A stretch of 64,000 bases of DNA. Source: Sutcliffiella horikoshii. Lineage in GTDB: Bacteria > Bacillota > Bacilli > Bacillales > Bacillaceae_I. Positions 58,666 to 64,000 of this stretch are shown in pieces (within the stretch, counting starts at the first letter, position 1; every line of letters starts with the position of its first letter). Under the pieces are notes generated by a model, which saw only the letters and a program-made list of their open reading frames with translations, was not told the DNA's origin and searched no databases. The stretch is from NCBI RefSeq assembly GCF_021991925.1, contig NZ_RXZI01000001.1, positions 124,001 through 188,000 of the forward strand, in the 5' to 3' direction. The translations under genes and the position numbers were made by a program.

Positions 58666-60504
58666 TTAACTTGGACTATTCTTTAGAAAAGCTAGCACCT
58701 TTTCAAAGGGTTGCTTCTCCTTACTTGCCGAAAACCTTTGAAATGGATCCTTGCTTCCTTTCAGCCTTTCCACTACCGAAAAAAGTGTGAAGTCCTCTGG
58801 CTTCATGCTCTCCTTGACCTCTTTCCAATGGAGAGGGGTAGCTACTGTCGGAAGGTCGTTGCCCCTCAAAGAATAGGGAGCAATAATCGTTTTACCTTCT
58901 CCATGCTGCACATAATCAATATACACTCTTTCTCCTCTATGTTTTTTTAAGCGTTCCACAGTAAAAAGAGTCGGTTCTTTCGTTACGAGATAGGTTGCGA
59001 TAAATTCCGTAAACATACGGGTATCCTCATAGGAGTAACTTGCTTCAGGGAGTGGTATGTAAACTTGTAGCCCTTTACGGCCGGAAGTTTTGATAAATGC
59101 CTCTAATTCAAGCTTATCAAATATTTCCTTCATCATTAAGGCTCCTAAAACTGCCCCTGAAAAATGTTCCTTGGAAGGAGGGTCAAGGTCAAAAACTATT
59201 TCGCTTGGCTGAGAAGTATGGATAGTTTGAAATGGGACATGAAATTCCAGGGCCAATTGATTTCCGAGCCATATCAACGTTTCTAAATTGTTGCACATCA
59301 TATAATGGATATCTTGATTTGTAAACGTCTCTACAAAATCAGGGGCATAATCCGGGCAGTTTTTCTGATAGAAACTTTCTCCATACATACCATGTGGATA
59401 ACGGATCACCGTGAGCAGCCTGTTTTTAAGAAATGGGAGTATAGTTGGAGCACACTTGGAAAGATAGTCAAGATAATCCTGTTTGGTGACCAGTGGCTCC
59501 TCCCATAGTGGTTTATCAGGGTGAGTGATGGAAACGGTATTAGGGAGTCGGACGTGGTTCAATTGATCCATGGTACATTCCCTCACATCTACATCGAAAC
59601 GAAATTGCTTGAATTCAGGGTGCCGAAGCTGATTTTGGTACAACTCCAAATAATAAATGTCTAGGCAAATTCCTGGTCGTACATAAAGGTATTCCTTATC
59701 TTCCTTAAAACTATTTTGCTTAATGACAGCAATAAGGGCGGACTTTTCTTCAGATGACATACCATGTGTAAACAGACCGAGCTCCACTACTTGCTCGCCA
59801 TCAACTACCCCAATATGGAAATACCCGTTTTCTTTTTGATAGGAGGTGATGAAACATGTCACCGTTTTATAATTTTTCACCTTTATCCAATCCGTCGTTC
59901 TTTTTCCTTTTATGTAGGTACTGCTGAGCTTTTTTGCAATAATACCTTCTCCTTCTTCTAGCTGAACCTGCGACCATAGTTCATTCAGGCTGGTAAAAGC
60001 GGGAACCAACTGGAGTTTACCCTCTTTTGAATCGTCGGGGGAAAGTGGTAGATGGAATTGTCCGAAAAGCTCATGAAGCATTTCTTTCCGTTCCCTATAT
60101 TTTTTACCGGAGAGGTCTTTTCCTTTTAGTGTAAGTAAATCAAATGCCAAAAGAATCGCAGGGAGATCCTTAGAAAGAAGGTCTACCTTTTCTTTCGACT
60201 TGGTTCTTCCTCTCTTCTGGATTCCACTGAAGTTTGCCTTGTAAGGAGAGGTGAGGACAGCAAGTTCGCAATCCAACGTCAAAGGAAGCATGGACTGAAA
60301 ATCTTTATCTCCCAACCATCCTTTCATATAAGTAACTATCTCGGGGAACGATGCGTTAAGTTCTTTTCCATTTCTGCTTTGTAGCATGACAGATCCCTGT
60401 TCCATAATCACAAGACAGCGAAAACCGTCGTATTTCACTTCATATACCCATTCCTCTCCACTTGGCGCATCCCGGTGAAGTGTGGGTAACATAGGTTTAA
60501 TCAT
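58666..60504 (-). CDS. ligD: ATP-dependent DNA ligase D
   Basis: A 612-residue bifunctional enzyme of bacterial non-homologous end joining. The ligase comes first: YEVKYDGFRCLV with the AMP-binding Lys at about residue 24, then KGRTKSKEKVD and EGIIAKKL (motifs). Residues 320-612 form the polymerase/primase domain, with FDLDPPS acidic metal motif and PEDFTLFSVVER. No 3'-phosphoesterase domain is present, as in B. subtilis LigD (611 residues). ATG at 60504 has AGAGGTGG upstream. It follows ku on the same strand, with a 190-base gap holding a repeat remnant. Confidence 0.95.
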   Translation of the reverse strand: MIKPMLPTLHRDAPSGEEWVYEVKYDGFRCLVIMEQGSVMLQSRNGKELNASFPEIVTYMKGWLGDKDFQSMLPLTLDCELAVLTSPYKANFSGIQKRGRTKSKEKVDLLSKDLPAILLAFDLLTLKGKDLSGKKYRERKEMLHELFGQFHLPLSPDDSKEGKLQLVPAFTSLNELWSQVQLEEGEGIIAKKLSSTYIKGKRTTDWIKVKNYKTVTCFITSYQKENGYFHIGVVDGEQVVELGLFTHGMSSEEKSALIAVIKQNSFKEDKEYLYVRPGICLDIYYLELYQNQLRHPEFKQFRFDVDVRECTMDQLNHVRLPNTVSITHPDKPLWEEPLVTKQDYLDYLSKCAPTILPFLKNRLLTVIRYPHGMYGESFYQKNCPDYAPDFVETFTNQDIHYMMCNNLETLIWLGNQLALEFHVPFQTIHTSQPSEIVFDLDPPSKEHFSGAVLGALMMKEIFDKLELEAFIKTSGRKGLQVYIPLPEASYSYEDTRMFTEFIATYLVTKEPTLFTVERLKKHRGERVYIDYVQHGEGKTIIAPYSLRGNDLPTVATPLHWKEVKESMKPEDFTLFSVVERLKGSKDPFQRFSASKEKQPFEKVLAFLKNSPS

Positions 60505-60557
60505 TTGGTGCCACCTCTTGTAATAATTTGGAATAAAATAAAGAGATTTCATAGGAA

Positions 60558-60655
60558 AGGCGAAGACTCCGGCGGGAGGTAGCGGTAGACTTTAGGCTCC
60601 GAAATGAAATGAGGAGGCTCAAGCACCGCCTGGCTAGGAAATCAGCAGTGGTGAA
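60558..60655 (-). repeat. Degraded dispersed repeat, copy 6 (inverted)
   Basis: GAAGACTCCGGCGGGAGGTAGCGGTAGA and GAGGAGGCTCAAGCACCGCC keep the order of copy 5 but the outer arms are lost. It lies between ku and ligD on a shared transcript. Confidence 0.65.
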
Positions 60656-60693
60656 ACCGGATATCTATTGGAAAGAAGAAAACATCTAACCTA

Positions 60694-61578
60694 TCAGCTA
60701 GATGCCTTCTTCTTTCTAGTTGTACGTTTCTTCGGTTTCGTATCATCTGCTTTAGTCTCTCCAACTTTTGCTTCCGTTTTCTTCTTGACCGGTTTTTCTC
60801 CTTGATCCTTTGTCCGTTCGATGCTAGCTTGCAGGGCACTCATCAAGTCCACCACATTGGATTTATCCGTATCTGCTGGTGTGGTAGTTCCTTCTTCTTT
60901 ATTGATCTTTTCCTGAACGAGGCGGAGTACTGCCTCTCGATAATCATCAGCGTATTTTTCAGGATCAAATTCTGTCGTTAACTGATCGATCAATGTGATG
61001 GCCGTATCCAGTTCTTTCTGGTCTACCGCTTTTCTCTCTGGCACGCTTGGCACCTCAGAGACATTCCGTACTTCATCCGGGTAATGAACCGTTTCCATCA
61101 CGAGGCAGTCCTTATATACGCGTACGATAGCGAGTTGTTGCTTGGAGCGGATGGTGATTTCTGCAACGCCAATCTTTTTCGTATCTGACAATGCTTCACG
61201 TAATAAGGAATAGGCCTTGCTTCCGTTTTCTCCAGGGCCAAGAAAATAAGAACGGTTGAAGTAAATGGGATCGATATCTTCAAGTTTGACAAAATCAATG
61301 ATCTTTACACTCTTATCTTCATGCTCTTCTTTTAATTGTTTTAGCTCATCGTCGGATAAAATGACATATTTTCCTTTGACATACTCATACCCTTTTACTA
61401 AGTCACTTTGTTCCACTTCTTTTTCGCAGTTTGGACAAACTTTTTCATATTTGATGGGGCTATGACATTCTTTATGCAAAGTTCTGAGCTTGATGTCTTT
61501 ATCTTCCGTTGCGGAAAACATTTTGATTGGAATATTGACTAACCCAAAACTGATGGAGCCTTTCCACATTGTGTGCAT
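60694..61578 (-). CDS. ku: Ku protein
   Basis: A 294-residue homodimeric DNA-end-binding protein. MHTMWKGSISFGLVNIPIKMF is the family N-terminus, GYEYVKGKYVILSDDELKQL and IKYEKVCPNCEKEVEQSDLVKGYEY the central parts, and the lysine-rich end (KKRTTRKKKASS) aids DNA binding. It threads on broken ends and recruits LigD, important for repair in spores. It lies 190 bases upstream of ligD on the same strand. Confidence 0.96.
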   Translation of the reverse strand: MHTMWKGSISFGLVNIPIKMFSATEDKDIKLRTLHKECHSPIKYEKVCPNCEKEVEQSDLVKGYEYVKGKYVILSDDELKQLKEEHEDKSVKIIDFVKLEDIDPIYFNRSYFLGPGENGSKAYSLLREALSDTKKIGVAEITIRSKQQLAIVRVYKDCLVMETVHYPDEVRNVSEVPSVPERKAVDQKELDTAITLIDQLTTEFDPEKYADDYREAVLRLVQEKINKEEGTTTPADTDKSNVVDLMSALQASIERTKDQGEKPVKKKTEAKVGETKADDTKPKKRTTRKKKASS

Positions 61579-61685
61579 GTTTTATCACCTTAATTATCTT
61601 AAAATTTAGACAAAAGCACTTTTCACGTGCTCTGTTGTAGTTTATCCTTATTGTAAAAGATAAGTAATATAAATTATGGAAAGGG

Positions 61686-62783
61686 ATGAAAGCGTTGAGT
61701 GGGTATTTTTTCACAGGGTTTCCGGGTTTTATCTGTCAAGAGTTGGTTCGTGAGCTTTTAGCAACAAAAAACGATATATCAGATGTTTTTCTGTTAGTTC
61801 TTCCCACACAAAAAAGTTTGTCACTTCCAGTTATACAATCTTTTCAGCGCCTGTATCCACAAACATCCTTTCACCTTATAGAAGGAGATATCACACAGCC
61901 CGACTTAATGATGAATGAAGACGACCAGCAAAAAATCAAGGAGCGAACACACTATGTTTTTCATCTGGCAGCCATTTATGATTTGGCGGTCAAGAAAGAA
62001 ATAGCTTTTCAAGTGAATGTGAATGGTACGAGAGAAGTGCTGAGATGGCTCAAAAGTGTTCCGGGTCTGAAACGCTTTATGTATTTCAGTACTGCCTATG
62101 TAGCGGGGAAAAGGGATGGAAAGATCTTGGAGAGTGAACTTGTTCATAAGTACCCTTTCAAAAATCATTATGAAGAAACAAAATATTTGGCCGAGGTCTT
62201 GGTAGAAAATGAAAAAATAAATCTACCTATTACCATCATCCGCCCCGGGATAGTCAAAGGGCACAGTCAAACAGGTGAAACCAGTAAATTTGACGGTCCC
62301 TATCTGATGTTGAATTTCCTTCATTCCCTTCGCTTCTTACCTTTAATTCCACATTTAGGGAAGGGGGATGCAGAATTTAATGTGGTTCCAATCGATTATA
62401 TAGTGAAAAGTACATGTTACCTTAGCCATTCCGAGACGGCGCAAGGTAGAACGCTCCACCTAACAAATCCTGAGCCTATAACGATAAGAGAGGCTTATAC
62501 AGTTTTGATGGATAAATTCCTAAAAAAGGAACCAAAAGGGTCGATTCCGCTTCCTTTGGCAAAAACCTTTCTCCTTGTTCCAACGGCAAGAAAGTGGTTG
62601 AAGGTGGAACGTGAAGCATTGGATTACTTTACTTGGAAAGGAAGTTTCGACTGCACGGAGGCCAGAACGATCTTAGAGGATGCTGGAATCATTTGTCCTC
62701 CATTCCACTTAACTGCAGACACCATGGTGAAGTATTATAACGAGCATAGGAGCGACACAATGAAGCACATTCATATTTCCTAA
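61686..62783 (+). CDS. NAD(P)-dependent reductase of the extended SDR (thioester reductase-like) family
   Basis: A 365-residue Rossmann enzyme. The cofactor motif is GYFFTGFPGFICQELV near the N-terminus, HVFHLAAIYDL is conserved, FSTAYVAGKR and YPFKNHYEETKYLAEVL supply the YxxxK pair, and TIIRPGIVKGHSQTG follows. It belongs to the fatty acyl-CoA reductase/male sterility group (PF07993) rather than the sugar epimerases. ATG at 61686 with AAGGG upstream. Substrate unknown; it stands alone and is divergent from ku. Confidence 0.82.
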   Translation: MKALSGYFFTGFPGFICQELVRELLATKNDISDVFLLVLPTQKSLSLPVIQSFQRLYPQTSFHLIEGDITQPDLMMNEDDQQKIKERTHYVFHLAAIYDLAVKKEIAFQVNVNGTREVLRWLKSVPGLKRFMYFSTAYVAGKRDGKILESELVHKYPFKNHYEETKYLAEVLVENEKINLPITIIRPGIVKGHSQTGETSKFDGPYLMLNFLHSLRFLPLIPHLGKGDAEFNVVPIDYIVKSTCYLSHSETAQGRTLHLTNPEPITIREAYTVLMDKFLKKEPKGSIPLPLAKTFLLVPTARKWLKVEREALDYFTWKGSFDCTEARTILEDAGIICPPFHLTADTMVKYYNEHRSDTMKHIHIS

Positions 62784-62815
62784 AGAGAAGCCAATTATGG
62801 CTTCTTATTCAATTT
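62784..62815 (+). terminator. Terminator of the reductase gene
   Basis: GAAGCCA pairs with TGGCTTC followed by TTATTC. The next 450 bases have no gene; they contain an unused ribosome-like AAAGGAGGT (62970-62978) and AT-rich sequence upstream of sigI. Confidence 0.8.
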
Positions 62816-63264
62816 ATCTAATAATTAATAACTGAACAAAAGAACTAGATGAGCATTTTTATTAGGTATTTCGAAGTATTATAAAATTATTTTTTGACTC
62901 TCCCCCGAAAAAATTGAAACATTCACGTAACATTTAAGTGACTAGGCGGTGATATTTAGCCCCAAAAGCAAAGGAGGTAGAAGATAAAGCAATAAAATCA
63001 ATACAGTTTATATATTTAAGAGTAATTTGAAATGGAAAACAACAACCTCTGAATTTTTTTGCAATGGAATCATATTACTTATTTTACCTTTATATTACAT
63101 CAAGAGAGTTCTTAACAGGTTTTTACATTGACATTTTATAGATAAAAGTACACCTTTATATATAGGACAGGTGACTTTTTCTATAAATGAAAAAGCCTCC
63201 TTCTTAATACATGCTTATAAATTTTAACTTAAAAAAAACGACATTTATATAAGCAGGGGGAGAG

Positions 63265-64000
63265 GTGAAGCCAGTGCTGAGCCTACTTTTTAAAATTGGC
63301 AAACGACGCACAAAGACTCTTGAAGATGAAGTGCTGGAAATACAAGCTGGCAACATTCAACTACAAAATAATCTTATTGATAAATATAAACCTTTTATCG
63401 CAAAGTCAGTGTCATCCGTGTGCAAAAGGTATATAAGTGAAACGGATGACGAATTTAGTATCGGTTTAATCGCTTTCAATGAAGCTATAGAGAAATACTC
63501 AAAAGATAAAGGGAGCTCTTTGATTTCATTTGCAGACCTGATCATCAAAAGAAGAGTCATTGACTATATAAGAAAAGAAAGCAAAAATGCTACCGTTACG
63601 ATGTCTGAGCAGGAAGTGGAACAGGATGACTATGCGTCCAACAAAATAGAAGCGACGTTGTCCGTTGAGGAGTTCAACAAACAGATTGACCAAGAGCATC
63701 GAAGAGAAGAGATAAACTATTATCAAACGGTGCTAAAGGAATTCGGCTTGAGTTTTGCCGATCTTCTGGAATGCTCTCCTAAACATGCTGATGCCAGACA
63801 GAATGCCATTGAGGTTGCGAAAACACTTGTTCAGAATCAGGAACTGAAGGCACATCTATTTGAGAAGAAGATGTTGCCAATGAAACAGTTGGAAGACCTG
63901 GTAGATGTGAGCAGGAAAACAATAGAACGCAACCGGAAATACATCATTGCCGTTTCCATTATATTATCGGGGGATTATATATATTTGAAAGATTATTTAA
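63265..64000 (+). CDS. sigI: RNA polymerase sigma factor SigI (incomplete at the window edge)
   Basis: The first 245 residues of a heat- and cell-wall-stress sigma factor. The start is MKPVLSLLFKIG, with GTG 63265; GTG 63274 is a shorter alternative. KYKPFIAKSVSSVCKRYISETDDEFSIGLIAFNEAIEKYS is region 2, with VIDYIRKESKN following. SPKHADARQNAIEVAKTLVQNQEL and MKQLEDLVDVSRKTIERNRKYIIA near the end are family signatures. SigI controls autolysins and actin-like MreBH in B. subtilis. The window stops within the last codons; the anti-sigma gene rsgI would follow. Confidence 0.96.
   Translation, partial: MKPVLSLLFKIGKRRTKTLEDEVLEIQAGNIQLQNNLIDKYKPFIAKSVSSVCKRYISETDDEFSIGLIAFNEAIEKYSKDKGSSLISFADLIIKRRVIDYIRKESKNATVTMSEQEVEQDDYASNKIEATLSVEEFNKQIDQEHRREEINYYQTVLKEFGLSFADLLECSPKHADARQNAIEVAKTLVQNQELKAHLFEKKMLPMKQLEDLVDVSRKTIERNRKYIIAVSIILSGDYIYLKDYL

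Noticed and set aside
62898-62925. SigI-type promoter upstream of sigI
   Set aside because: CCCCC is present but a CGAA -10 element at suitable spacing was not found.

Overview
The window is chromosomal DNA from an endospore-forming Bacillaceae species. The evidence is the sporulation and germination gene content (spoVAC/D/E, spoVIF, yjcZ, sda, splA/splB, a gerA-type operon), the gene order spoVIF-yjcD-yjcF-yjcG-yjcH shared with Bacillus subtilis, sigI at the right edge, strong GGAGG Shine-Dalgarno sites and frequent TTG/GTG starts. The species cannot be named from sequence alone. No phage, insertion sequence or CRISPR array was found, so most of the window looks like core genome. The left 6 kb are an AT-rich accessory surface-sugar island.

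Layout. 0-6 kb: two tandem pairs of family-2 glycosyltransferases, a GalE epimerase and a UDP-glucuronate decarboxylase-like enzyme, probably a spore or cell-surface glycan locus; one glycosyltransferase carries a 9-base homopolymer. 6-10 kb: Cys-rich and coiled-coil proteins of unknown function with a spore-envelope look. 10-15 kb: a second-type spoVA operon (YhcN/YlaJ lipoprotein, SpoVAC, SpoVAD, SpoVAE, a DUF1657-like protein, DUF421), then yjcZ and spoVIF. 15-22 kb: sda, the yjcD helicase, an MBL hydrolase, a second DUF421 protein, yjcF/yjcG and yjcH. 22-26 kb: an SsuBCA-like ABC importer and a Sco protein. 26-32 kb: small metabolic and stress genes, a tRNA-Val, and a DoxX-like/rhodanese-like divergent pair with a CsoR/CstR-type operator.

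32-38 kb: a candidate large structured RNA on the minus strand, a CheR-type methyltransferase, a CarH-like cobalamin (light-sensor type) protein coupled to a PAS-like protein, an M42 peptidase, and splA/splB for repair of UV damage in spores. 38-46 kb: VanW, a flavin monooxygenase/methyltransferase pair, a LysM-3D cell wall protein, an acetyltransferase, a PAP2 phosphatase and lipoproteins. 46-50 kb: kynureninase and kynurenine formamidase without a local kynA, and a hydrolase. 49-53 kb: a gerA-type germinant receptor. 53-58 kb: a nuclease-XPD helicase fusion, an FbpA-like peptide, MscS and a YeiH transporter. 58-62 kb: Ku and LigD (spore non-homologous end joining) and a reductase. The right edge holds the start of sigI.

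A dispersed element of about 130 bp with ends that pair internally but differ between copies occurs at least six times (3.3, 21.3, 22.4, 31.9, 48.4 and 60.6 kb). Two hairpins with the core GGGGTCTGACCC and a 20-base-period tandem repeat add to the non-coding structure. The strongest candidates for something undescribed are the structured RNA at 32.1-32.5 kb, the cobalamin/PAS/CheR cluster next to it, and the self-pairing dispersed repeat.
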